DNA from: an uncultured bacterium
GTDB lineage: Bacteria > Bacillota > Clostridia > Lachnospirales > Lachnospiraceae
NCBI GenBank assembly: GCA_946061355.1
Contig: CAMGRE010000005.1
Span: 1-27,771 of the forward strand
Reading direction: 5' to 3'
DNA: 27,771 bases
Of this stretch, positions 8,575 to 16,336 are shown piece by piece. The first letter of the stretch is position 1. The number at the start of each line of letters is the position of its first letter. The notes beneath the pieces are model-generated. The model made no database searches and was not told where the DNA came from. It saw only the letters and a program-made list of their open reading frames with translations. Both the position numbers and the translations under genes were made by a program.

Positions 8575-8592
8575 AACGTCCTCCTCTTTTTA
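8561..8592 (+). terminator. Intrinsic terminator between convergent kinase and cyclase genes
   Basis: An 11-bp perfect stem, AAGAGGAGGAC (8561-8571) with GTCCTCCTCTT (8578-8588), loop TGAAAC, then a T run (to 8591). The kinase stop codon TGA (8572-8574) is the first part of the loop, and the cyclase stop on the other strand is at 8590-8592. On the minus strand the stem is followed, less closely, by another T-rich stretch, so it may work in both directions. Confidence 0.85.
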
Positions 8593-10062
8593 TTCTTTCC
8601 TGTCAATATCCCATTTGTCATCATAGAATGCAAGCTGTTTCTTGCCACGTTCCTTTGCCTTATACACAGCCCTGTCGGCCGCCTTATAAAGCTTCTCAAA
8701 ATTTGCTCCCTCCTCCGGGAAAATCGCAACACCAATACTTGCCGTCGCCGCATATTTTACATATTCACCAACCTCAAATTTCTGGAAGAAATTTTCCACC
8801 TTCTTTGCCTCTTTGTAAATATGTTCCTCCGTGTTGACATTCTTGACAAACACCATGAATTCATCTCCGCCGATACGCCCAACAATATCGGTCACACGGA
8901 ACATCGGTGAGAGCTGTTTGCCCAGAGTGCGCAGCACCTCATCTCCAAAAGCATGCCCCATCGTATCATTGATCGTCTTAAAGTTATCAAGATCGATCAG
9001 GAACAGCATGGATTTTGATGTAGGATTATTTGCGATGAATTCGGTGATCTTGCGTTCCGTGGCAAGCTTGTTATTCAATCCTGTGAGCAGATCCGTATCC
9101 GCCTTATCTTCCAGCTCCTTTTTCGTATCATTACTGCGGATCCTTCCGATCACACTTGCAGAGATCAGGATAGCGACAAACAGCAGCAGCAATGCACCCA
9201 GCTGGAACAGAAGCCCACGCAATTCTCTCCTCTGATAATGAACCTGTTTGTCGATCAGATTCTGATTTACTCCCACCAGGAAGCGCCAATCGCTGACTCC
9301 GCTTGTCACAAAAACAAGCTGTCTCTTCTCTCCCTGAACATTGGCTGTTGCTGCTCCGTTAAAATCTCCTTTCATCCGGTTCTTTATTCTGCTGCTCATA
9401 CCTTTATCGTAATTATCGAGTATGACAAAAAGATTCTCCCCTTTTAAGAAAGCGGAATCCGTTGTGCTGGCAGCAAGGATATTTCCCTCTCGATCCAACA
9501 GGGCATAAAAGGCGCCGACGATATCTTTCCACTCTCCGAATTCACTGGTAGAATAATACAAAAACATCTGTCCGGTTTCACCCTCATACATAATCGGAAG
9601 TACAATCAGTATTGCTGACTGTCCGGTAATTTCATCGTCTTTCAGATATGTATATCCGTTTGGCTCTGCACAGGCTTCTTCATAATAGGAAAGAGAAGTA
9701 AGATCAAACATCCTTCCCTGACTGTCCACAGCATTCCCACTCTGATTTGCACAGCAGACCAGATAAGCATCGGTTGTTTCTGTGAGCGTTTTGGAGATAC
9801 GCTTTGCATAGTCAGCGTCATAGTATTCTCTCTGACTGAGCAGCGAAGCCATCGGTCTGCCGGTACTCTCAACCGCTGTGACCTTTGCAGCAAAAGATTC
9901 CGCAAGGATCTGCGCCTTATATTGGAAAGTCGCAGAGGCATCCTCACGTGCCCGTTCAATACTGTTCAAATAAAAATTTGCAACGATGATAATGACAATT
10001 ACCATCAGTACGGTTGCCATAATGACCCATCTGGCAACAACTGTTTTCTCCTGTTTTCTCAT
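8590..10062 (-). CDS. Membrane-bound diguanylate cyclase with extracellular sensor domain
   Basis: 490 residues. Membrane helices at about 12-31 and 283-306 enclose an extracellular sensor region of about 250 residues that looks like a double-Cache domain. A C-terminal GGDEF domain (about 320-485) follows. The active-site motif is an intact GGDEF (398-402), with metal-binding Asp near 357 (LIDLDNFKTIND). The inhibitory RxxD site is present as RVTD (389-392), correctly five residues before GGDEF, so synthesis of cyclic di-GMP with product inhibition is expected. The ATG overlaps the trmL stop as ATGA (10059-10062), and GGAAGG stands about 7 nt before it inside the end of trmL. It ends at the terminator shared with the kinase gene. 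The signal sensed is unknown. Confidence 0.93.
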   Translation of the reverse strand: MRKQEKTVVARWVIMATVLMVIVIIIVANFYLNSIERAREDASATFQYKAQILAESFAAKVTAVESTGRPMASLLSQREYYDADYAKRISKTLTETTDAYLVCCANQSGNAVDSQGRMFDLTSLSYYEEACAEPNGYTYLKDDEITGQSAILIVLPIMYEGETGQMFLYYSTSEFGEWKDIVGAFYALLDREGNILAASTTDSAFLKGENLFVILDNYDKGMSSRIKNRMKGDFNGAATANVQGEKRQLVFVTSGVSDWRFLVGVNQNLIDKQVHYQRRELRGLLFQLGALLLLFVAILISASVIGRIRSNDTKKELEDKADTDLLTGLNNKLATERKITEFIANNPTSKSMLFLIDLDNFKTINDTMGHAFGDEVLRTLGKQLSPMFRVTDIVGRIGGDEFMVFVKNVNTEEHIYKEAKKVENFFQKFEVGEYVKYAATASIGVAIFPEEGANFEKLYKAADRAVYKAKERGKKQLAFYDDKWDIDRKE

Positions 10063-10559
10063 TCTGATTCCTTCCAGTGCAGCCTATGCAGTTCCCCCGC
10101 TCTCTGCATGCTTTGAAAATCATTCTGCCGCAGCGCTTCATACAGCACGATCGCCACAGAATTCGACAGATTTAATGAGCGGATACTACTGAGCATAGGA
10201 ATGCGGATACAATGTTCCTCATTTGCCACCAGTATCTCTTCCGGAATTCCGGCACTCTCCTTGCCAAACATGATGTAATCGTCCGGGCCGAAGGATACTT
10301 CACTGTACACCTTTTTCGCTTTTGTTGTTGCAAACCATATCTTTGCACCGGGATTCTGATCCAGAAAATCCTGATAATTGATATATCTGGTCATTTCCAA
10401 ATGCTCCCAGTAATCCATTCCCGCCCGCCGGATGGATTTCTCATCCAGCCGGAACCCGAGCGGTTCGATCAAGTGCAGGCGGGTACCTGTGGCCACACAG
10501 GTCCGCCCGATATTTCCTGTATTTGCCGGAATCTCCGGCTGATGTAACACAATGTTCAT
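10059..10559 (-). CDS. trmL: tRNA (cytidine/uridine(34)-2'-O)-methyltransferase TrmL
   Basis: 166-residue SPOUT-class methyltransferase that adds a 2'-O-methyl group at wobble position 34 of certain tRNA-Leu species. All three family motifs are visible: PEIPANTGNIGRTC (about 8-21), FGKESAGIPE (about 98-107) and the knot-forming RSLNLSNSVAIVLYEALRQ near the C-terminus (about 127-145). The length fits a minimal TrmL with no extra RNA-binding domain. It starts 24 nt after the aminotransferase stop and overlaps the diguanylate cyclase start by four bases, so it sits in the middle of an apparently co-translated string. A functional tie between wobble methylation and cyclic di-GMP is not known to me. 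The arrangement may only be economical packing. Confidence 0.94.
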   Translation of the reverse strand: MNIVLHQPEIPANTGNIGRTCVATGTRLHLIEPLGFRLDEKSIRRAGMDYWEHLEMTRYINYQDFLDQNPGAKIWFATTKAKKVYSEVSFGPDDYIMFGKESAGIPEEILVANEEHCIRIPMLSSIRSLNLSNSVAIVLYEALRQNDFQSMQRAGELHRLHWKESE

Positions 10560-10583
10560 GACTTGTTCCCGTCTGCTTTTGCC

Positions 10584-11759
10584 TTACGCTTTCTTTTCTT
10601 CCCGAAGTCTGCTGATAAAGTGATTCAGCTTGCCGATCGCCAGTTTGAGATTCTCCAGGGAATACGCATAGGAAATACGCAGGAATCCCTCGCCGCTGTC
10701 GCCAAATGCGGTTCCCGGCACCACCGCCACCTTCTCCTCTTCCAGAAATCTTGTGGCAAATTCCTCACTGGTCATGCCAAATTCCTTAATGCACGGGAAT
10801 ACATAGAATGCTCCATAGGGTTCAAAACACTCAAGTCCCATTTCCTTAAATGCATGCATCAGATACCGGCGGCGCTGATTATAAGCCTCCCGCATCTGCT
10901 TCACATCCTCGTCACCGTTCTTTAACGCCTCAACGGCCGCATACTGGCTCGTTGTCGGTGCACACATAATCGCGAACTGATGGATCTTGGTCATCTGTGC
11001 GATGATCTCCTTCGGCCCACACGCATATCCCAGACGCCACCCCGTCATAGCATACGCCTTGGAAAAGCCGTTGATCAGAACTGTTCTCTCCTGCATGCCC
11101 GGAATACATGTGATCGACACATGATCCCCTTTGTATGTAAGCTCCGAATAGATCTCGTCAGATATGACAAATATGTCATTTTCTATGATAACCTCGGCAA
11201 TCTCCTCCAGATCCTTTCTCTCCATAATCGCACCCGTAGGATTGTTCGGGAAAGGGAGGATCAATACCTTGGTTTTATCCGTGATCGCATCCCTTAACTC
11301 CTGTGCCGTCAATCGGAACTCGTTCTCGGCCTTCAGGTTGATGATCACCGGCACGGCATCGGTGAGCACCGCACACGGCTCATACGATACATAACTGGGC
11401 TGCGGGATCAGAACCTCCTCACCCGGATTGATCATGGCACGCAGCGCGATGTCGATCGCCTCCGAACCGCCTACCGTTACCAGAACCTCATCCTGATAAT
11501 GATACTTCACACCGACCCTGCGTTCCAGATAATTGCAAATCTCAATCTTTAAATCCTTCAACCCCGAATTGGAGGTATAAAAGGTTCGTCCCTTCTCCAG
11601 GGAATAAATGCCCTCATCCCGGATATGCCACGGCGTATCAAAATCGGGTTCCCCGACACCGAGCGAGATCGCATCTTCCATCTCACTCACAATGTCAAAA
11701 AATTTTCGGATTCCGGAGGGCTTGATCGTTACGACTTTATCAGATAATGGATTTCTCAT
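10584..11759 (-). CDS. alaT: PLP-dependent aminotransferase, AlaT (YugH)-like
   Basis: 391-residue class I aminotransferase. The pyridoxal-phosphate lysine is Lys234 in GFSKAYAMTGWRLGY. Other fold-type I marks are NNPTG (Asn173), DEIY (Asp201, Tyr204) and a C-terminal FLRISYA with the carboxylate-binding Arg. From memory, the whole sequence runs close to Bacillus subtilis YugH/AlaT, which makes alanine from pyruvate. As in Bacillus, the gene sits directly behind an Lrp-family regulator (YugG/AlaR). The ATG overlaps the regulator stop as ATGA (11756-11759), so coupling is likely. Substrate cannot be proven from sequence, since PatA-type and aromatic aminotransferases share these motifs. Confidence is high for the family and moderate for the alanine role. 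Confidence 0.88.
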   Translation of the reverse strand: MRNPLSDKVVTIKPSGIRKFFDIVSEMEDAISLGVGEPDFDTPWHIRDEGIYSLEKGRTFYTSNSGLKDLKIEICNYLERRVGVKYHYQDEVLVTVGGSEAIDIALRAMINPGEEVLIPQPSYVSYEPCAVLTDAVPVIINLKAENEFRLTAQELRDAITDKTKVLILPFPNNPTGAIMERKDLEEIAEVIIENDIFVISDEIYSELTYKGDHVSITCIPGMQERTVLINGFSKAYAMTGWRLGYACGPKEIIAQMTKIHQFAIMCAPTTSQYAAVEALKNGDEDVKQMREAYNQRRRYLMHAFKEMGLECFEPYGAFYVFPCIKEFGMTSEEFATRFLEEEKVAVVPGTAFGDSGEGFLRISYAYSLENLKLAIGKLNHFISRLREEKKA

Positions 11760-12238
11760 GGTGTAACCTTCTCCCTCGTATCTTCATATTTTTTGGTGAG
11801 GATCGTGCCGTGATCCTTGTATTTCTTGAGTATAAAGTGAGTTGCCGTACTCAGAACGGATTCCTGTGTGGAAAGCTTATCCGATACGAATTTTGACACT
11901 TCACGCAATGTCTTGCCGTCCAGGATCACAAGCAGATCATACGCTCCGGAAATCAGATAAACGGAACGCACTTCCGGATATTTGTAGATCCGCTCTGCGA
12001 TGTTATCAAAGCCCTGTCCTCTCTGGGGAGTCACACGGACCTCGATCAGCGCTTCTACCTTCTCAATGGATGTTTTCTCCCAGTCAATCAATGTATGATA
12101 GCCGCAAATGATACCTTCCGCCTCCATGGCTGCCAACTCATTTACGACATCGATTTCCTCCACTCCGAGGATCACAGCCAGCTCCTTCAGATCGATCCGG
12201 CTGTTCTTTTCAATAATGCTAAGTATCTGTTCTCTCAT
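11756..12238 (-). CDS. alaR: Lrp/AsnC-family transcriptional regulator, AlaR (YugG)-like
   Basis: About 160 residues: an N-terminal winged helix (about 1-50, RIDLKELAVILGVEEIDV) and a C-terminal RAM ligand/oligomerisation domain (about 60-145, with GAYDLLVILDGKT). These proteins form octamers and respond to amino acids. The frame extends to a GTG at 12247, but that codon begins inside the AAGGAG ribosome site. ATG 12238, 8 nt downstream of AAGGAG, is the sensible start. It then lies 5 nt past the AIR-synthase-like stop. The stop overlaps the aminotransferase ATG. By analogy with Bacillus yugG-yugH it probably controls the aminotransferase gene in response to alanine. No operator was identified. 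Confidence 0.9.
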   Translation of the reverse strand: MREQILSIIEKNSRIDLKELAVILGVEEIDVVNELAAMEAEGIICGYHTLIDWEKTSIEKVEALIEVRVTPQRGQGFDNIAERIYKYPEVRSVYLISGAYDLLVILDGKTLREVSKFVSDKLSTQESVLSTATHFILKKYKDHGTILTKKYEDTREKVTP

Positions 12239-12243
12239 GGTTT

Positions 12244-13242
12244 TCACTCCTTATGATATGAAATAGCTTTATATAATTCGTCTGATTTTGGCGGCTCCAG
12301 GAAACGCTTCTCGTCATCATTTATGACAATCCTGTCATTCCCTTCCCGTATCCAACCGATCACGGCTGCGGGAATTCCTTCTTTCTCCAGATTTCTCACC
12401 AGTTCCAGACCATCATCCGTAACCATCAGAAGGCTTCCGCTGGAAATCAGCTCATAGGGATTGAGTTCAAAGAACTCGCAGATCTCTATCGTCTCCTGTC
12501 TGATGGGAATTTTCTTCAGATCGATTTCAAGTCCAACGCCTGTGCTTTCCGCAATCTCCCAGAGTGCACCAAAGATGCCTCCCTCTGTTACATCATGCAT
12601 TGCAGTGACGCCGGACTTCACGGCGGTAGCGGCCTCCGGTACGATGGACAGGAAGCGGTCAAACGCTTTTGCCTCATCTATAATGTAAGAAGGATATTTT
12701 GATAAGAGCTCCTTCTCATGTTCCTTTGCCAGGATCGAAGTTCCTTCCAGCCCCGCCCACTTGGACATTACCACTGCCTGCCCGGGACGGGCTCCTCTCG
12801 TGGTGACCACTTTGTCACGTTTCGCCTTGCCCACTCCCGTAACCGTCAGGATCGGGCGGTTTACCGCTCCGGTAATCTCCGTATGTCCGCCGGCGATCTG
12901 GATGTGCATGGCAGCACATGTCTCCTCCATCTGGCAGACCATCTCCCGGATCTGCTGCTCCTCTGTCGATTCCGGCAGCAGCGCTGACACAAATAACGCC
13001 ACCGGCTCCGCTCCCGAGGAGGCGAGGTCATTGGCCGTCACATGCACCGCCAACCTGCCGATATCCGCCGTTGCACCGGTGATCGGATCGGTGGACACCA
13101 CAAAAACCTCGTCCTCTGCAAGCGCCAAAATGGCGCAGTCTTCCCCTACACCTGCGCCAATCAATACTTCTTCCCTTGTTGTCTTAATTTGTTTCAGCAC
13201 GGATCGCTTCAATACGTTCTCCGGTATCTTGCCAACCTTCAT
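12244..13242 (-). CDS. AIR synthase/HypE-related (PurM-like) protein
   Basis: 332 residues with the two-domain PurM fold shared by AIR synthase, HypE, selenophosphate synthetase and thiamine-phosphate kinase. The N-terminal ATP/Mg-binding part shows GAGVGEDCA (about 29-37), the STDPITG loop and the VTANDLASSGAEP segment. The C-terminal part has MHDVTEGGIFGALWE. The HypE carboxy-terminal cysteine motif is absent, and no hydrogenase-maturation or purine genes are near, so neither role is supported. It is the first gene of a tight string with alaR, alaT, trmL and the cyclase, and stops 5 nt before alaR, which hints at an amino-acid-linked phosphorylation. AGGGG lies about 7 nt before the ATG. 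The actual reaction is unknown. Confidence 0.85.
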   Translation of the reverse strand: MKVGKIPENVLKRSVLKQIKTTREEVLIGAGVGEDCAILALAEDEVFVVSTDPITGATADIGRLAVHVTANDLASSGAEPVALFVSALLPESTEEQQIREMVCQMEETCAAMHIQIAGGHTEITGAVNRPILTVTGVGKAKRDKVVTTRGARPGQAVVMSKWAGLEGTSILAKEHEKELLSKYPSYIIDEAKAFDRFLSIVPEAATAVKSGVTAMHDVTEGGIFGALWEIAESTGVGLEIDLKKIPIRQETIEICEFFELNPYELISSGSLLMVTDDGLELVRNLEKEGIPAAVIGWIREGNDRIVINDDEKRFLEPPKSDELYKAISYHKE

Positions 13243-13360
13243 GCCATTCCCCTGCCTGTTCCCGGTATCTCTTGTAAAAGATTACTCCGCTGTCATGTAA
13301 TTGCCGGTTGCTTCCGCGGTTATTGTCGCGCTGCTGTCTGATCTCCGGTTCTTTCTACAG

Positions 13361-14893
13361 TTACTGTCCTGCTGCCGCCCCCGGATCGGCCGTCACGGGC
13401 GCTGTCTCTGTCGGCACCTGCGGTAAAAGCTGACCGCCCAGCGTCATATCTCCCGCTTTTAAGGAAGCCGCCACACTCTTTACATAGTCGATGTTGTTGG
13501 TGGCAATCGCCGCCTGGATCAGATTTGCCGCTATCGGATCTGAAGTCGCCGTTCCTACCGTGGCAATCCTCGGCACCATCTTGTAGCTGCTCTGATTGAT
13601 GGGCTCTCTGCTGACTTCCTGTCCGTTTTCCTTCACAATCTTCCAAAGCTTTGCATTTCTTCCCGTATGAGCGCTCTGTACTTTGACAAACCCTACCGGC
13701 TGACTGCCGTCAGCAACGATCTGCTCCGTGTCTGCCCTTGTCTCCGAGAGAATCTCACTCTCAAAGGAAACGCTTCTGGAGGGATCTCTCGTCTCCACTC
13801 CGTATATGTTAAATGTAATCTGTTTATCATGCGTATACCCTTCAATATAGATCGGGTAATCCAGGTTATTCCTGAATTTGAAATCCTTGCCTGCGGACTC
13901 GGCGATCGCCGCGTCTGCGGAAGGCTGTACATAACTTACTTCCATCGAGTGATTGTGGCGCTCCACAACCTCAAGCTCCGACAACAATACCGCATTATAA
14001 AGCGTTGTGGACACCTGACAGATACCGCCGCCAAGACTCTCCACCACCATACCGTTGAGGTAAGAACCCGCGAGATGATAACCGTTCTCCTCCGAGAAAG
14101 GACTCACCGTCTCATACGCAGAAAATTCTTCTCCGGGAAGCAGTGTCGTGCCATTGATCAGACTGCAGCCGTTTGCCACATTTGCACTTCGGTCCGCCCC
14201 CGAGGTCTTATAGCTGGTCGTAAAGGTTCCGAGTACATCCTTCACTTTCTGAAGGTCCTCCGTCTTTCCCTTCGGCTCGTCGATCGTCACGACAAGGTCA
14301 AGCTGCGCCGACTGGTGATTCCATCCATTCTGCAGGAACTGGTTCAGCTGTGCAACAGAAGCTTCCACATCCACTTTTTCACCGGTCTGGCCGCCCTCTA
14401 CGATAAAGGCGCCGCCCTCTCTGCGCAGGGACGCATCCTTTGCTTCTTTATCAAAAGGACTGCATTTCTCCTCCAGAACTGAATGGATCGCCTTGTCATC
14501 AAAACCGAGCTCAATATCATAGGTAAGCGTCTGATGCTCCAGATCCGCCAACTCCTTATATCGTTTGACAATATTTCCCTCTTTGCCGAGAGAAAATGCT
14601 TCCTCCACGATCTCCGGATTTTTCCAGGTGATTCCCAGCTCTCCCGTCGTCACTTCCACCGTATTATCCTCAACCGCATGAAGCGTGATCGGGATATCCT
14701 TCAAACTGTCGACATAGGACTCAACAGCCTCTTTTGCTTCCTGTTTTGTCATTCCCGCGACATCCATATCCCCGATATAGATTCCCGCATGGATGATGTC
14801 ATTGTTCCCTTTTGCCATCGTCACTGCCCTGCACATAAGCAGACCGGCGGCCATCAGCACAATGCCTACAATCGCTCCAACTGATTTTTTCAT
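13361..14893 (-). CDS. VanW-family cell-wall-associated protein
   Basis: 510 residues. An N-terminal membrane anchor or uncleaved signal (about 4-22) precedes two repeats resembling YoaR-type peptidoglycan-binding domains (about 35-215, with IGDMDVAGMTKQEA). The VanW domain (about 228-355) has LLPGEEFSAYETVSP, the hallmark VESLGGGICQVSTTLYNA and ERHNHSMEV. The C-terminal 60 residues are low-complexity. VanW proteins occur in some vancomycin clusters but are far more common as wall proteins of unknown function in Clostridia, and no van resistance gene lies here. The cysteine at the end of the first helix (LLMC) is a poor lipobox, so I do not call a lipoprotein. GAGGAG lies about 5 nt before the ATG. 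A 32-residue membrane protein gene ends 37 nt upstream and probably shares the transcript. Confidence 0.92.
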   Translation of the reverse strand: MKKSVGAIVGIVLMAAGLLMCRAVTMAKGNNDIIHAGIYIGDMDVAGMTKQEAKEAVESYVDSLKDIPITLHAVEDNTVEVTTGELGITWKNPEIVEEAFSLGKEGNIVKRYKELADLEHQTLTYDIELGFDDKAIHSVLEEKCSPFDKEAKDASLRREGGAFIVEGGQTGEKVDVEASVAQLNQFLQNGWNHQSAQLDLVVTIDEPKGKTEDLQKVKDVLGTFTTSYKTSGADRSANVANGCSLINGTTLLPGEEFSAYETVSPFSEENGYHLAGSYLNGMVVESLGGGICQVSTTLYNAVLLSELEVVERHNHSMEVSYVQPSADAAIAESAGKDFKFRNNLDYPIYIEGYTHDKQITFNIYGVETRDPSRSVSFESEILSETRADTEQIVADGSQPVGFVKVQSAHTGRNAKLWKIVKENGQEVSREPINQSSYKMVPRIATVGTATSDPIAANLIQAAIATNNIDYVKSVAASLKAGDMTLGGQLLPQVPTETAPVTADPGAAAGQ

Positions 14894-14930
14894 TTTATCT
14901 CCTCACAAGTACGCCCGTACCACTCTTTTA

Positions 14931-15029
14931 TTATGCAAAAAAATATGATAAAGTAGGTAATATCATCGCGATCACAAGCAGTATGATGATAATGGATGAT
15001 ATGATCTTTGTCGTTTTCTTATTAAACAT
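14931..15029 (-). CDS. Small membrane protein, 32 residues, upstream of vanW
   Basis: An open frame from ATG 15029 to TAA 14931. It starts MFNKKTTK, followed by a strongly hydrophobic segment of about 20 residues rich in isoleucine and leucine with an internal MILPTL, and ends SYFFA. The expected topology is a short basic cytoplasmic tail and one membrane helix. Translation is well supported: GAGGTGA lies 5 nt before the ATG, and a promoter with a consensus TATAAT -10 ends 23 nt upstream of it. The layout (about 31 residues, two basic residues near the start, one helix) resembles Prli42-type or DUF4044-type small Firmicute membrane proteins, but I cannot prove membership. It probably heads the vanW transcript. 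The function is unknown. Confidence 0.75.
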   Translation of the reverse strand: MFNKKTTKIISSIIIILLVIAMILPTLSYFFA

Positions 15030-15052
15030 AACTGTCACCTCGTTGAAAGGTT

Positions 15053-15081
15053 ATTATATATGAATTTACTGTTTTTAGCAA
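15053..15081 (-). promoter_or_regulatory. Promoter for the small membrane protein and vanW
   Basis: On the minus strand, TTGCTA (15081-15076), a 17-nt spacer and a perfect TATAAT (15058-15053). The predicted start is near 15046, a leader of about 17 nt that carries the GAGGTGA ribosome site. It overlaps the first codons of the divergent gene at 15060, so the two starts may interfere. Confidence 0.6.
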
Positions 15082-15665
15082 GTTTTATCCTGTTCCTGAT
15101 CTGGTTTACCGTCCGGATGCATGTACAAAAGAAAAAAGAGAAAAATTTCAATGCCGACTTCTGGAAAAGAGAAGCGGAAGCGAATGCCGTACGCCGTAAA
15201 CCTCTGGATCAGCTTCATTATATCACAATTCCGCTTTCCGGTCTCCCCCTGGATGATTCCGATTCAGAAGAAATCCGGGAATGCGTCCGCACCATACGGG
15301 AACTTTCCGACCAAAGAATCGTGAATCTGAACGGTATCTCCAATACGGATTTAAAGCTTACTTACGGTGCACCCAATCTCCCGCTTCTATCGGAGTACGA
15401 TGAAAACTTTACGCTTTTGATCAGTACCCTTCAGAAATGGGCGTCTCTTTTGTATGATGCCGGACAGACAGCGGAAGCACAGACCGTTCTGGAGTTTGCT
15501 GTCAATGCGGGTACGGATATCAGCAATTCCTATAAGCTCTTGGCTTCTATCTACCGTGAGCATCGGGAAGAAGAGAAGATTCGCAGTCTGATCGGGAGCG
15601 CTTCGGAACTCTCCTCGCCGATGAAGGATATCATCGTCCGTACTTTGCAAGAATCCTGTCCGTAA
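15060..15665 (+). CDS. Hypothetical membrane-anchored TPR-like protein
   Basis: 201 residues that I do not recognise as a named family. An N-terminal membrane helix (about 2-19) is followed by a basic stretch (QKKKEK) and a soluble cytoplasmic part. Residues about 115-195 form predicted paired helices resembling TPR repeats (LLYDAGQTAEAQTVLEFAV; SYKLLASIYREHREEEKI), which would make it a protein-protein interaction adaptor. GAAAGG lies 9 nt before the ATG. No clean promoter was found; the AT-rich TATTAT at 15052-15057 is too close to serve this ATG conventionally. The gene is divergent from the small-protein/vanW unit and convergent with the exonuclease, whose end it overlaps by 35 bases. Confidence 0.75.
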   Translation: MNLLFLASFILFLIWFTVRMHVQKKKEKNFNADFWKREAEANAVRRKPLDQLHYITIPLSGLPLDDSDSEEIRECVRTIRELSDQRIVNLNGISNTDLKLTYGAPNLPLLSEYDENFTLLISTLQKWASLLYDAGQTAEAQTVLEFAVNAGTDISNSYKLLASIYREHREEEKIRSLIGSASELSSPMKDIIVRTLQESCP

Positions 15666-16335
15666 GTCTGCTGACTTCATTCTTTGTCATGCTCTGAATT
15701 TCCACGTCTATTACAAGCTTATGCTTCTCGATCAGCTCTGATAACCTCTTTTTTTGTTTATCGGAAGCCGGCGCCTCTTTTTTGACCTTGTAGAGTAACT
15801 GTTTCGGCTCAAAATCCCGCCGGTTGTCCTCATTGAGAAACTGTTCTTTGATTTTCCCATACAACAGATGCGCAGCCCTTGCATCCTCCATAGCCCTGTG
15901 CGCCTGCTGGGGAATCCGGTAATGCAGGCACATATCTTCCAGCCGTTTGCTGGGAAGCTCCGGAAGATACTTGCGCGAAAGCGCCAGCGTATCGATCCCG
16001 CTTTTTTCAAACGGAAGCTTATGATTAACCATCGCCCGCTTCAGGAATGAATAGTCAAACAGAATCCGGTGTCCCAGCAGAGGCAGATCTTCCATAAATC
16101 CCGACAGAGGTTCCAACACATCCCCTATTTCAGGTGCATCCTCAAGCTCCTGCTGACAGATTCCCGTAATCCCGGTAATGCGCTCCGGCAATTCCATGCG
16201 CGGATTGATCAGTGTCGAGAAACTGTCTGCTGCCTCTCCGTCTATCACCTTTACCGCGCCGATCTCTATGATGCGGTCTTCCTTTGGCTTAAGCCCCGTC
16301 ATCTCCAGATCCAGCGCCACATAACTGTCTGCCAT
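15631..16335 (-). CDS. DEDDh 3'-5' exonuclease (DnaQ/PolC epsilon-like)
   Basis: 234 residues. The exonuclease domain (about 1-165) has all DEDDh metal-site residues: Asp9 and Glu11 in LDLEMTG, Asp94 in HRILFDYSFL, and His146 and Asp151 in HRAMEDA. The remaining 70 residues are charged, with DKQKKRLSELIEKHK, perhaps a small nucleic-acid-binding or protein-interaction tail. Free-standing proteins of this kind act in DNA repair or RNA turnover, and the target cannot be read from sequence. The ATG lies one base past the radical SAM stop, with the ribosome site GGGAGG spanning that gene's last codons, so the pair is probably coupled. The final 35 bases overlap the convergent TPR-like gene. Confidence 0.9.
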   Translation of the reverse strand: MADSYVALDLEMTGLKPKEDRIIEIGAVKVIDGEAADSFSTLINPRMELPERITGITGICQQELEDAPEIGDVLEPLSGFMEDLPLLGHRILFDYSFLKRAMVNHKLPFEKSGIDTLALSRKYLPELPSKRLEDMCLHYRIPQQAHRAMEDARAAHLLYGKIKEQFLNEDNRRDFEPKQLLYKVKKEAPASDKQKKRLSELIEKHKLVIDVEIQSMTKNEVSRLTDRILAKYGR

Positions 16336-16336
16336 C

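Noticed and set aside
12239..12247. GTG start for the Lrp-type regulator giving an ATGA-like overlap with the previous gene.
   Set aside because: The GTG starts inside the AAGGAG ribosome site that serves ATG 12238.
13261..13360. Open frames continuing past the vanW stop that looked like a frameshifted low-complexity tail.
   Set aside because: Each is short and no single shift joins them into a longer plausible tail; VanW tails are variable, so the encoded stop at 13361 is acceptable.
14815..14840. Lipoprotein signal in the VanW-family protein.
   Set aside because: The residue before the cysteine is Met rather than Gly or Ala, and the surrounding lipobox is otherwise a poor match.
13361..14893. 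VanW as evidence of a vancomycin-resistance cluster.
   Set aside because: No vanA/B/H/X/Y/S/R-type genes are adjacent; VanW-domain proteins are common chromosomal genes in Clostridia.
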